Assembly (NCBI GenBank): GCA_017468465.1
Contig: JAFUIN010000014.1
Span: 67,618-99,675 of the forward strand
DNA: 32,058 nt
Direction: 5' to 3'
Source of the DNA: Clostridia bacterium
Lineage (GTDB): Bacteria; Bacillota; Clostridia; UMGS1840
Part shown: positions 25,057-32,058 of the stretch, piece after piece
Numbering within the stretch: position 1 is the stretch's first letter
Layout: the number at the start of each line of letters is the position of its first letter
Made by a program: the position numbers and the translations under genes
Notes under the pieces: generated by a model
What the model saw: only the letters and a program-made list of their open reading frames with translations
Databases searched by the model: none
Told to the model about the DNA's origin: nothing

Positions 25057-25251
25057 TTATTTTTTCTTTCCAATTTTTACTTTGTTGCCTTTTTCATCCA
25101 TAATATAAGTTTGGTCCAACGTTTGCTTCAAATTGCCTCGAAATGCTGCGATATACTCATCACGAAGCTTCTTTTGCTCCAGCTTTTCTTCTTCGGTTAA
25201 ACCAATTTCGCGGGATTTTTTTGCCAGTTCGTTAATTCTTTCAATATTCAT
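25057..25251 (-). CDS. DUF896 family protein (YnzC-like)
   Basis: A 64-aa basic/acidic helical protein starting MNIERINELAKKSREIGLTE, with EEKLEQKKLRDEY and a C-terminal MDEKGNKVKIGKKK, matching the DUF896/YnzC family of small Firmicutes proteins, whose N-terminal half is a helical hairpin. Molecular function is not established. I start at ATG 25251 because AAAGGAAG lies 6-8 bases upstream; an ATG two codons earlier (25257) is too close to that site, and longer in-frame extensions run through the preceding gene. It overlaps the DUF1653 gene by 11 bp and is last in the operon. No terminator is seen before the next promoter 20 bp away. Confidence 0.88.
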   Translation of the reverse strand: MNIERINELAKKSREIGLTEEEKLEQKKLRDEYIAAFRGNLKQTLDQTYIMDEKGNKVKIGKKK

Positions 25252-25465
25252 TTTCATCTTCCTTTCCGATATATGTAAAACGCTGCACTTCCCTGCCCTC
25301 GTGGACCACAGTTTCATTCCACATAGACATGGGACGTACCCAAATGCCAAATTCTCCGTACAGAGCACGGTAAACCACCATTTCTTCCAAGGTTTCACTG
25401 TGTTTTGCAACATAGAGAGCTTCGTATTCGTTTCCCTTAAAATGTTTGTATTTTCCAAGCTTCAT
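25241..25465 (-). CDS. DUF1653 domain protein
   Basis: A 74-aa protein matching DUF1653 almost end to end: GKYKHFKGNEYEALYVAKHS, then VVYRALYGEFGIWVRP and a C-terminal FTYIG. Members are small single-domain beta-rich proteins of unknown function. AAGGAG precedes ATG 25465. It sits 12 bp after the acyltransferase gene and its end overlaps the YnzC-like gene, so all three probably form one transcript. Confidence 0.9.
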   Translation of the reverse strand: MKLGKYKHFKGNEYEALYVAKHSETLEEMVVYRALYGEFGIWVRPMSMWNETVVHEGREVQRFTYIGKEDENEY

Positions 25466-25477
25466 ATTCTTTACTCC

Positions 25478-26515
25478 TTACATAATATATTTCTTCAAAA
25501 GCGGAATTTTAGAAATAACACTGTATATGAAAAGGCAGATACCAAGAATTGCCAGTGTAATGATTGGCACGGAAATTACAGGTGACATCATTTGAGCAGT
25601 TATGCTGTAATTTTGGAAGATGTAAAGCACAAATAAATGCGAAAGGTAAATAAAAAAGGAAGCCTTTGAAATGTAAGTGATTGTTTTTGACAAAAATCCT
25701 TTGATATTAACGTGTGTAATCAAGCCAAAAATTCCAAGTGCAGACAGGAAAACAGTTGGGCTTAAGCCTTGCAAAAAGATTTCGTTCAGAGCCATGTCGC
25801 GATAGGATAAAATAACGGTAAAAAGAATGGTTAAAAGCAATCCTGTCACAGTGTAGCAAAATGATTTTTTAATGGAAAGCGGATATATCTTCAAATAATA
25901 ACCCAAAAGAGAATATCCGATAGAAGCATATGCAAAATTGATGGTCCACTGCTTTGTATATCCGGAAAGCAAGTTAAACGGATGAAATACTCTTAAGGTT
26001 GGATAAACTGTCCCGAAGAAAAAAAGGAGAATAAATGCGTAAATATAAAGTTTTTTGTCCGCATTTTTCGCAAGAAGCCTGGTCAGCGGCAGAAAAATGT
26101 AGGTTATTAAGATTACATGAATATAATAAAAATGAAATTCCTGATTGAATAACAGCACTTCTTTGAAGCTGTGCCAAACGGCAGAGAGACTTAATTGATT
26201 GGATATGGTTAAATGATATAATTTATAGCACATTCCCCAAAAAATCATTGCAATGACAATTCGTAAAATATTGTGGAAATATAATTTCTTCATTGGTAAT
26301 TCTTTATCAGGATTTAGCATAATAGCACCGGATGCCATTAAAAAGAGCGGAACGCTTTGCCGAAAAAGTACTCCATAGAAAAGACCCATATTCCACGAAA
26401 AAGAACCAATACTTGCATTGGTCAGTAAGATCGAATTGACATGAATGGCAATCACACCAAAGATGGAAAAGGCTTTGATAAAATCAATGGTCAGATTTCT
26501 TTCGTTTGTTTTCAT
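25478..26515 (-). CDS. Acyltransferase 3 family membrane protein
   Basis: A 345-aa integral membrane O-acyltransferase (Pfam Acyl_transf_3, like WecH and OatA membrane domains), expected to acetylate or succinylate a surface glycan. The N-terminus has IDFIKAFSIFGVIAIHV with the family's catalytic His at the end of helix 1, followed by a conserved region with R and Q (VLFRQSVPLFLMASG). About ten hydrophobic segments follow. No extracellular SGNH esterase domain is attached, so the acceptor is unknown. AAGGAG lies 7 bases before ATG 26515. It is first in the operon with DUF1653 and YnzC-like genes, driven by the promoter at 26566-26594. Confidence 0.88.
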   Translation of the reverse strand: MKTNERNLTIDFIKAFSIFGVIAIHVNSILLTNASIGSFSWNMGLFYGVLFRQSVPLFLMASGAIMLNPDKELPMKKLYFHNILRIVIAMIFWGMCYKLYHLTISNQLSLSAVWHSFKEVLLFNQEFHFYYIHVILITYIFLPLTRLLAKNADKKLYIYAFILLFFFGTVYPTLRVFHPFNLLSGYTKQWTINFAYASIGYSLLGYYLKIYPLSIKKSFCYTVTGLLLTILFTVILSYRDMALNEIFLQGLSPTVFLSALGIFGLITHVNIKGFLSKTITYISKASFFIYLSHLFVLYIFQNYSITAQMMSPVISVPIITLAILGICLFIYSVISKIPLLKKYIM

Positions 26516-26565
26516 CCATGCTGCTCCTTAAAATTTTTGTTTGCTAAAAAAGAATTGTTTTATTT

Positions 26566-26594
26566 ATTATACAATATGCTATCAGATAATACAA
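26566..26594 (-). promoter_or_regulatory. Sigma-A promoter of the acyltransferase operon
   Basis: Minus strand TTGTAT (26594-26589), 17 bp, TATAAT (26571-26566), about 50 bp before the start codon. Confidence 0.75.
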
Positions 26595-26667
26595 GTTTTT
26601 CCAATAATTTTTTTCATAAATTACAGGTTCTTTTCTCATAATAAAAAAGAAAAGGAGTTTTTATAAA

Positions 26668-26847
26668 ATGGCAAAAAAGAGAAACAAAAAAGCATCCTTT
26701 GATTTTGACTTAATGGATGCTTCCTCCTCTACAGAATGCACGGGAATTGTGCCGAGACCTCCTCTGACAGACAGTGAATATGAATCTTACCAAGAGGTTT
26801 TTAATTTTGGTCCACCCAAAATAAGAAATAAAAAGGACAAAAAATAA
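26668..26847 (+). CDS. Small conserved-looking protein, 59 aa, unknown function
   Basis: An open frame of 59 codons starting MAKKRNKKASFDFDLMDASS, with a basic start, an acidic middle including STECTGIVPRPPLTD and SEYESYQEVFNF, and a basic KIRNKKDKK tail. AAAAGGAG lies about 10 bases before the ATG, and a strong terminator begins 4 bp after the stop, which supports real expression. I recall similar short Clostridia proteins carrying a D-S-S-S-T-x-C-T-G-hydrophobic-x-P core, but no function. It is the only rightward gene between 22.1 kb and the right edge and converges on metG. No membrane segment or signal peptide. The promoter is unclear: CATAATA at 26635 resembles the -10 of forespore sigma factors, but no fitting -35 is seen. 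Confidence 0.75.
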   Translation: MAKKRNKKASFDFDLMDASSSTECTGIVPRPPLTDSEYESYQEVFNFGPPKIRNKKDKK

Positions 26848-26850
26848 GAA

Positions 26851-26879
26851 AAATGCCGTATGAAAGTCATACGGCATTT
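26851..26879. terminator. Bidirectional terminator between the 59-aa gene and metG
   Basis: AAATGCCGTATGA (26851-26863) and TCATACGGCATTT (26867-26879) form a perfect 13-bp stem with a 3-base loop. The minus-strand side continues into TTCTTATTTTTT, the plus side into CTTT, so it should work best for the metG operon. Confidence 0.9.
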
Positions 26880-26888
26880 CTTTATGGA

Positions 26889-28790
26889 TTAGTAGATTTT
26901 GGAACCGTCTTTGATTTCTTCAAAGGGTTTTAACAGTTGTAAGATATCTCCGTCTTCTGCACAAAGAAGCATTCCCTCGGAGAGGATTCCCTTTAATTTC
27001 ACGGGTTTTAAGTTGTATACCATAACAACCTGTTTTCCGATTAAATCTTCGGGCTTATAATGCTTTTTAATACCGGAGACAACGGTTTTTACCTGAGAGC
27101 CGACTTTTAACTTGAACTGGAGCAGTTTATCGGATTTCTTTACTTCTTCACATTCCAAAACAGTTGCAATTCGCAAGTCTAATTTCTGGAAATCTTCAAA
27201 TTCAATCGGTTCTGCCATCGGGATGGTATCATCCGGAGTGTTAGCTGCAATTTCTTCTTCGATTTCTTTTAATTTCTTTTCTTCGTCAATTCGCATAAAG
27301 ATTGGTGTGGGATTATCCAGTGTAATATCGGAAACGGTTTTTCCAAATTCAGTGGATTCATCAGTGCAAGCAATCTGACGCTGAATTTCTTTTGCGGTAT
27401 CCGGCATAAAGGGCGTTAAAATTACCGAAATAATACGGATGCTTTCCAGCAGATTGTAAAGAACTGTTTTTAAGCGTTCTTTTCCCTCATCATCTTTTGC
27501 TAACACCCAGGGAGTGGTTTCGTCAATATATTTATTGCATCTGCGGATCAATTCAAAAATTGCATCCAGAGCATCTGCAGTTTTATATTCGTCCATTTTT
27601 TTGCGATATGCTGTGATGGTGTTTTCAATGCAGGATTTTAAGTCTTTATCCAGCTCGGTTTCTTCACCAGGTGTGGGCACAGAACCAAAATATTTGTTTA
27701 CCATTGCAATGGTACGATTTACTAAATTTCCTAAGGTGTTTGCCAGGTCTGCATTAAATTTTGCAATGATATTTTCATAGGTGATCGTGCCATCGTTGCC
27801 GTAAGGCATTTCCGATAAGAGATAATATCTCATTCCGTCTACGGTAAAGTGACGCACCAAATCATCGGCATACATAACATTTCCTTTGGATTTAGACATT
27901 TTGTCATTGCCGGAAAGAAGCCATGGGTGTCCAAAAATTTGTTTTGGTAACGGCTGTCCCAGTGCCATCAGCATAATCGGCCAGTAAATGGTGTGGAAAC
28001 GTAAGATGTCTTTCCCGATCACATGAACATCACAGGGCCAATATTTTTGATATAAGGTATCGTCTTGTTGATTATAGCCTAACGCAGTGATGTAATTGGT
28101 TAATGCGTCAATCCATACGTAAATAACATGATTGGGGTCGAATTCAACAGGAATGCCCCATTTGAAAGAGGTTCTGGAAACACATAAATCCTGCAGACCG
28201 GGTTTTAAGAAATTGTTGACCATTTCTTTTTTGCGGGATTCCGGCTGAATAAAATCCGGATGTGTTTCGATGTATTCCATCAGCTTGTCCTGATATTTGG
28301 ACATTTTGAAAAAATATGCTTCTTCTTTGGTGGGCTTTACTTCCCTGCCGCAGTCGGGACATTTGCCGTCTATCAGCTGGCTTTCTGTGAAGAACGATTC
28401 ACAGGGGACACAGTATAAGCCTTCATATTCCCCTTTATAAATATCTCCCTGGTCATATAATTGTTTGAAGATTTTCTGCACGGTTTTTTCGTGAAAATCG
28501 TCTGTCGTGCGGATAAATTTATCGTAGCTTGCATTCATTAAATTCCAGATTTCTTTGATTTCACCGGCAACATTGTCAACATATTCTTTTGGGGTAATAC
28601 CGGCATCTTTTGCACAATCTTCAATTTTTTGACCGTGTTCATCAGTGCCGGTTAAGAAGAATACGTCATATCCCATCTGGCGTTTATACCGTGCAATCGC
28701 ATCTGTTAAAACAATTTCATAAGTATTGCCAATGTGCGGCTTTCTGGAGGTATACGCAATGGCAGTTGTTACATAAAATTTTTCTTTCAT
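26889..28790 (-). CDS. metG: Methionyl-tRNA synthetase with C-terminal tRNA-binding domain
   Basis: A 633-aa class I aminoacyl-tRNA synthetase charging tRNA-Met. The catalytic core has the HIGH-type motif as KPHIGN, followed by FLTGTDEHG, a zinc knuckle with YCVPCE and CPDCG (about residues 127-145), and KMSKS (about 298). A linker leads to a C-terminal EMAP/Trbp111-like domain (about 525-633, EDFQKLDLRIATVLE through NLKPVKLKG), used for dimerisation and tRNA binding. The last His of HIGH is Asn, which I believe is usual for this branch. AAGGAG is about 11 bases before the ATG. It is the last gene of the operon, 30 bp after the amidohydrolase, with a strong terminator behind it. No T-box leader is present next to it. 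Confidence 0.97.
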   Translation of the reverse strand: MKEKFYVTTAIAYTSRKPHIGNTYEIVLTDAIARYKRQMGYDVFFLTGTDEHGQKIEDCAKDAGITPKEYVDNVAGEIKEIWNLMNASYDKFIRTTDDFHEKTVQKIFKQLYDQGDIYKGEYEGLYCVPCESFFTESQLIDGKCPDCGREVKPTKEEAYFFKMSKYQDKLMEYIETHPDFIQPESRKKEMVNNFLKPGLQDLCVSRTSFKWGIPVEFDPNHVIYVWIDALTNYITALGYNQQDDTLYQKYWPCDVHVIGKDILRFHTIYWPIMLMALGQPLPKQIFGHPWLLSGNDKMSKSKGNVMYADDLVRHFTVDGMRYYLLSEMPYGNDGTITYENIIAKFNADLANTLGNLVNRTIAMVNKYFGSVPTPGEETELDKDLKSCIENTITAYRKKMDEYKTADALDAIFELIRRCNKYIDETTPWVLAKDDEGKERLKTVLYNLLESIRIISVILTPFMPDTAKEIQRQIACTDESTEFGKTVSDITLDNPTPIFMRIDEEKKLKEIEEEIAANTPDDTIPMAEPIEFEDFQKLDLRIATVLECEEVKKSDKLLQFKLKVGSQVKTVVSGIKKHYKPEDLIGKQVVMVYNLKPVKLKGILSEGMLLCAEDGDILQLLKPFEEIKDGSKIY

Positions 28791-28820
28791 GCTTTTTTAT
28801 CTCCTTCATCTAATTAAATT

Positions 28821-29981
28821 TCATGATATGATGGTTCCGTTGATGAACACAGTTTCCGCTTTTGCCAGCAGTTCTAATGGGAAACGGTCAAACATCACAA
28901 TATCTGCATCTTTTCCTATCTTTAAGGAACCAACTTGCTCCTCAATTTCCAAAGCTTTGGCGGGATTTATTGTTATTGCTTTCAAAGCCTCATGTTCGCT
29001 CATGCCAAATTTTACAGCCAATGCTGCACAAAGCGGTAAAAAGTTTACCGGAATTTCCGGGTGGTCTGTAATAATAGAAACTAAAATTCCTTTTTCCGAA
29101 AGTATCTTGTATGTATCAAATGTAAGGTTTTTTAGTTCCGGCTTAGAACGGTCTGATAATGTGGGGCCTAACATGCAAGGAACCTGAGCTTCCGACAGCT
29201 TTTCCCAAATAAGGTGCCCTTCTGTTGCGTGTTCTACCGACAAATTCAAATGAAATTCTTTAGCAATTCGCAATGCTGTTGCAATATCATCTGCCCGGTG
29301 TGCGTGGGCTTTCACCGGTAACTCTCCGGACAGTACAGGAAGTAGGCTCTCTAATTTTGCATCATAGTCCGGTTTTTCATAATCATCAGGATTTTCGTTT
29401 GCTAATTTGATATTTTCTGCATATTCCTGTGCTTTTTTCAGTGTTTCCCGAATTAAAGCAGCAGTTGCCATGCGAGTTAAGGGTTGCTGGTTTTTACTGT
29501 GATAGACAGTTTTTGGGTTTTCTCCAAAGGAAAACTTCATAGCCGCCGGCGCTTTTACAATCATATCATCAATGACTGTGCCGTGAGTTTTCAAAATACA
29601 AAACTGTCCACTGATGGGATTTGCGCTGCCGGGGCCGCTTGCTACCGTTGTGATTCCTGCCAGCTTTGCCTCTGTAAAATAACGGTCGCTTGGGTTGATT
29701 GCATCAATGGCTCTTAAGTGCGGCGTAATCGGATCTGTCTCTTCGTTTCCGTCATCACCTTCAAAGCCCAACGAATCTTCAAACATTCCAAGGTGTGTAT
29801 GCCCGTCAATGAAACCGGGAAAAACATATTTTTCGCAGGCGTTAATCACTTCTTCTCCGGTTGGAATTTTGCAATCACGCATATCTCCAATGGCTTCAAT
29901 TTTATCGTGAAACAGGATATATCCGTTTTCAATGGGAGCATCCGATTCCATGGTATATATTTTTGCATTTGTAATGATCAT
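28821..29981 (-). CDS. Amidohydrolase family metal-dependent hydrolase
   Basis: A 386-aa amidohydrolase of the imidazolonepropionase-like/deacetylase-like group. An N-terminal beta sandwich leads to the metal motif FPGFIDGHTHLG (HxH about residue 55). Further ligands are in KAHAHRADD (His about 211), SVEHATEGH (His) and ITDHPE (Asp). The TIM barrel ends with the typical ITINPAKALEIEEQVGSLKIGKDADIV, then the composite sandwich domain. The substrate is unknown; no cytosine, urea or hydantoin genes are nearby. Start ATG 29981 overlaps the trxB stop (ATGA, 29978-29981) with GAAAGG upstream; a longer in-frame extension runs inside trxB and is rejected. Operon position between trxB and metG gives no clear metabolic hint. 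Confidence 0.9.
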   Translation of the reverse strand: MIITNAKIYTMESDAPIENGYILFHDKIEAIGDMRDCKIPTGEEVINACEKYVFPGFIDGHTHLGMFEDSLGFEGDDGNEETDPITPHLRAIDAINPSDRYFTEAKLAGITTVASGPGSANPISGQFCILKTHGTVIDDMIVKAPAAMKFSFGENPKTVYHSKNQQPLTRMATAALIRETLKKAQEYAENIKLANENPDDYEKPDYDAKLESLLPVLSGELPVKAHAHRADDIATALRIAKEFHLNLSVEHATEGHLIWEKLSEAQVPCMLGPTLSDRSKPELKNLTFDTYKILSEKGILVSIITDHPEIPVNFLPLCAALAVKFGMSEHEALKAITINPAKALEIEEQVGSLKIGKDADIVMFDRFPLELLAKAETVFINGTIIS

Positions 29982-30880
29982 AAATTTACCTTTCTCTGGA
30001 TAGCGGAAATCACTTCTGCGCCGTCGCTGCAAGCGGTAACAATCTGCCGAAGCTCTTTTCGCCGCACATCGCCAATGGCATACACATCTTCCAGATTTGT
30101 CATCATGTTTTTATCGGTAATAATTTCGCCAAAATCGCTTTTTAAGATACCTTCCGGAAGGAAGGACACATTTGGCTGATATCCAATCGCCACAAAAAGT
30201 CCGTCGGTTTTTAGTGTCAGCCGATCCTTGGTTTCGGTGTGCTCTAAAACAACTTCTGAAAGCTGTTCTTCTCCAACCAGTTCCACGGGAATATATTCGG
30301 TATAAATTTTAATTTTTTCATTTGCACGGATTTGGTTCAAGGTAGATTGGTCACCGCGAAAAGCAGTTCTTCGATGCACCAAATTTACCTGTTCACAAAA
30401 CTTCGCAAGATAAAGTGCATCTTCTAAGGCGGTATTGCCGCCGCCAATAACAGTTGCAGTTTTATTGCGATAAAAAGCGCCATCACAGGTTGCACAGTAA
30501 GAAACTCCCCTACCTGTGAGTTTTTCTTCATTTGAAAACCCAAGTTTTCTGGGATTTGCTCCAGTGGCAATTATCACATTTTTTGCCTGAAAGGTTTCTT
30601 TTTTTGTGGTTAATAATTTTATGCTGCCGGATAAATCCATTTGCACAACTTCAGCAGTTTTATAATCAATTTCGGTTAATTGCTTTTTCATTGCCTGCGC
30701 AAGTTCAGCACCGGAAATTCCGTGAAATCCCGGATAATTTTCAATATTATGTGAAGAAACCATTTGTCCGCCCGGAAATGCTTTTTCCAACAGCAAAACT
30801 GACATTCCCGCACGCATTCCGTAAAGTGCCGCAGTCATCCCTGCAGGGCCGGAACCTATAATCGCAACATCGTATATCAT
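29978..30880 (-). CDS. trxB: Thioredoxin-disulfide reductase
   Basis: A 300-aa flavoprotein reducing thioredoxin with NADPH. FAD-binding IIGSGPAGMTAALY lies at the N-terminus, the redox-active CATC near residue 134, an NADPH site with IGGGNTALEDALYL and HRRTAFR, and a second FAD motif VYAIGDVR near the end. The HRRxxxR pattern supports NADPH over ferredoxin or NADH types. I prefer ATG 30880, 4 bp after the apbE stop; an in-frame TTG at 30892 would add four residues and overlap apbE. Spacing to the ribosome site does not fully settle this. It overlaps the downstream amidohydrolase gene by ATGA. No thioredoxin gene is in the window. Confidence 0.95.
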   Translation of the reverse strand: MIYDVAIIGSGPAGMTAALYGMRAGMSVLLLEKAFPGGQMVSSHNIENYPGFHGISGAELAQAMKKQLTEIDYKTAEVVQMDLSGSIKLLTTKKETFQAKNVIIATGANPRKLGFSNEEKLTGRGVSYCATCDGAFYRNKTATVIGGGNTALEDALYLAKFCEQVNLVHRRTAFRGDQSTLNQIRANEKIKIYTEYIPVELVGEEQLSEVVLEHTETKDRLTLKTDGLFVAIGYQPNVSFLPEGILKSDFGEIITDKNMMTNLEDVYAIGDVRRKELRQIVTACSDGAEVISAIQRKVNL

Positions 30881-30884
30881 ATTT

Positions 30885-31844
30885 TCACTCAACCTTTTCG
30901 TTTGATATGGTATAATCAGTATGAAGCAAATTGAAGTTTTTAATTCCGTCTGTTACAATAATTTTATTGTCTTTTGTAACAAAAATTGCTTCAACATTTT
31001 TGTTATAATCTTGATTCTCGTCGCAAAACCATGTGGTTGCCAGAATATCTGCCTCCATAGCAGAATCGCAAATCACAGAGACGCTGACAAATTCGCTGTC
31101 AAAGGGATATCCTGTTTTTGGATTGATAATGTGGTGATATGTTTGATTATCAACGGTAAAATTTCTTTCATAGGAACCGGAGGTGGCAACCGCCTTACCT
31201 GCCGGCAAGGTAAAAGAACAAAGCAGTCCATCAAGAGTAGGAGATTTGATGCCTGCCGTGATATCCTCTCCAACTGCTTTTACTGTTCCGCCAATGTCAA
31301 CAATGGCAACTTCCTGGGTTAAGTAATCAGCAATTTTGTCGCAGATATAACCTTTGGCAACAGCACCCAAATCAATTTCAGCTTCGTTTTCCAGATAAAT
31401 AAAATCGTCTTCCAAAATTACATTCCGCCAGTCAACTGCCCGAAGATTCTGCTTCAGTACTGTGTTGTCGGGGACAACCGGTTTGTCTGCATTAAAATCC
31501 CATAACTTGCTAATGGGGCGAATTGTGATGTCAAAATACTGATTGCAAAACGGCAAAGATGCAGAAATAATCTGATAAAGCATCTGTGCATTTCCGTCAT
31601 CTTTGGAAACCGTTATTTTTTTGTGATGGTTTAATTGTGAAAGCGTTGAGCTTTCCTGATAGGCATCAAAGCAGCTGTCTGCATCTTTCAGCATGGTTTT
31701 GATAGAATGTTCTTGTTCTTTTGTCAACTCATTGGCGCTGATACGATAAGGCGCATCCATGGAAAAGCCTTGCATTTCTGCTTCTTTTTTGGTGCACCCT
31801 GTCAGACAAAGAATACATAAAAGAAAAATTATTGTTTTTTTCAT
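30885..31844 (-). CDS. apbE: FAD:protein FMN transferase ApbE, lipoprotein
   Basis: A 319-aa exported flavin transferase that attaches FMN to a Thr/Ser of partner proteins such as RnfG/NqrC-type subunits. The N-terminus is a lipoprotein signal, with LCLTGC as lipobox and Cys16 as anchor, so it acts outside the membrane. EIDLGAVAKGYICD, ATSGSYERNF, HHIINPKTGYP and a Mg-site segment DSAMEADILAT are family motifs. ATG 31844 overlaps the stop of the upstream partial gene by ATGA, implying co-translation. In Clostridia the partner is often an FMN-binding membrane protein; the truncated neighbour could be one, but only its tail is visible. Confidence 0.95.
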   Translation of the reverse strand: MKKTIIFLLCILCLTGCTKKEAEMQGFSMDAPYRISANELTKEQEHSIKTMLKDADSCFDAYQESSTLSQLNHHKKITVSKDDGNAQMLYQIISASLPFCNQYFDITIRPISKLWDFNADKPVVPDNTVLKQNLRAVDWRNVILEDDFIYLENEAEIDLGAVAKGYICDKIADYLTQEVAIVDIGGTVKAVGEDITAGIKSPTLDGLLCSFTLPAGKAVATSGSYERNFTVDNQTYHHIINPKTGYPFDSEFVSVSVICDSAMEADILATTWFCDENQDYNKNVEAIFVTKDNKIIVTDGIKNFNLLHTDYTISNEKVE

Positions 31845-32058
31845 GACTGTGTCTCCGATGTGTTTGAATAATACGAATCAGGAATTGGCGTTTGTTCAGG
31901 AGCGGCAGCCGGTGTTGCAGTTGGTATCGGGGACGATGACGGTTCCGGCTTCGGAGAACTGCTTGGCTTCGGAGAACCGGTTGGTTTTACTGCCGGGGTT
32001 CCACCGGGCTTTGGTGTGCTCTTTGGTTTGGAGGTAGCAGCAGGTGCAACATAAGAAC
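31841..32058 (-). CDS. C-terminal tail of a Pro/Ser/Thr-rich protein (partial)
   Basis: The last 72 codons of a gene entering from the right edge. The visible part is low-complexity, built from S-P-K-P, T-P-K-P and T-P-A-like units, ending PDSYYSNTSETQS. Such tails are wall- or surface-exposed linkers in Gram-positive proteins. The main domain is outside the window, so the product is unknown. Its stop overlaps the apbE start (ATGA), which makes a functional link to ApbE plausible: it may be an FMN-carrying or electron-transfer membrane protein, but this is inference from position only. Confidence 0.7.
   Translation of the reverse strand, partial: SYVAPAATSKPKSTPKPGGTPAVKPTGSPKPSSSPKPEPSSSPIPTATPAAAPEQTPIPDSYYSNTSETQS

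Noticed and set aside
25043-25058. Palindrome AAATTTTTGAAAATTT resembling a CodY box
   Set aside because: The core is one base shorter than the AATTTTC-W-GAAAATT consensus, and it overlaps the YnzC stop codon; likely just an AT-rich UP element.
25252-25458. N-terminal extension of the YnzC-like protein to 133 residues
   Set aside because: The extension overlaps the DUF1653 gene in another frame and has no ribosome site; the 64-residue form matches the family.
29718-30179. Long rightward open frame across the amidohydrolase/trxB junction (153 codons)
   Set aside because: It is antisense to two clearly identified genes and has no family resemblance.

Overview
The window looks like chromosome from an AT-rich, Gram-positive Clostridia-type anaerobe. 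It carries PolC, Spo0A, Rex, an SLH-anchored GH18 enzyme, and genes preceded by AAGGAG-type Shine-Dalgarno sites and 17-bp-spaced sigma-A-like promoters. I see no rRNA, tRNA, CRISPR array, insertion sequence or prophage. I do not name a species.

Layout, left part (1-11.3 kb). A leftward block holds an ABC-F ATPase (cut by the window edge), two half-size chromate-transporter (CHR) proteins and a RecF/SMC-like AAA ATPase; the last three overlap at ATGA junctions. Rightward genes follow: GH18-SLH surface protein, NADP-type glutamate dehydrogenase, spo0A (with Spo0A-box-like sites upstream), CCA tRNA nucleotidyltransferase, dCMP deaminase and glucose-6-phosphate isomerase.

Middle part (11.3-22 kb). 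A small P-loop protein lies behind a long foldable leader. Then come aconitase, isocitrate dehydrogenase and rex, which together make 2-oxoglutarate and sense NADH/NAD+; glutamate dehydrogenase 5 kb upstream can use that 2-oxoglutarate. After a terminator come polC, mnmM (ytqB) and tatD. About 380 bp without a gene follow.

Right part (22-32 kb) is mostly leftward: a 907-aa secreted protein of unknown function, an acyltransferase-DUF1653-YnzC operon, one small rightward gene (59 aa), and a tightly packed operon running Pro/Ser/Thr-rich protein (partial), apbE, trxB, amidohydrolase, metG.

The most interesting signal is the leader of the secreted-protein gene (24831-25006, minus strand). Its predicted RNA starts at an 11-bp closing stem and ends in a terminator hairpin with a U tract. 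It also contains a fully formed competing antiterminator, which is the layout of a riboswitch or attenuator, and I could not match it to a class I know. Other points of interest are a pseudoknot-capable leader before the small P-loop gene, a Spo0A whose switch Thr/Ser is Met, an AAA ATPase with altered Walker B and Q for H in the THS motif, and an unusually long N-terminus before the hydrophobic segment of the GH18-SLH protein.
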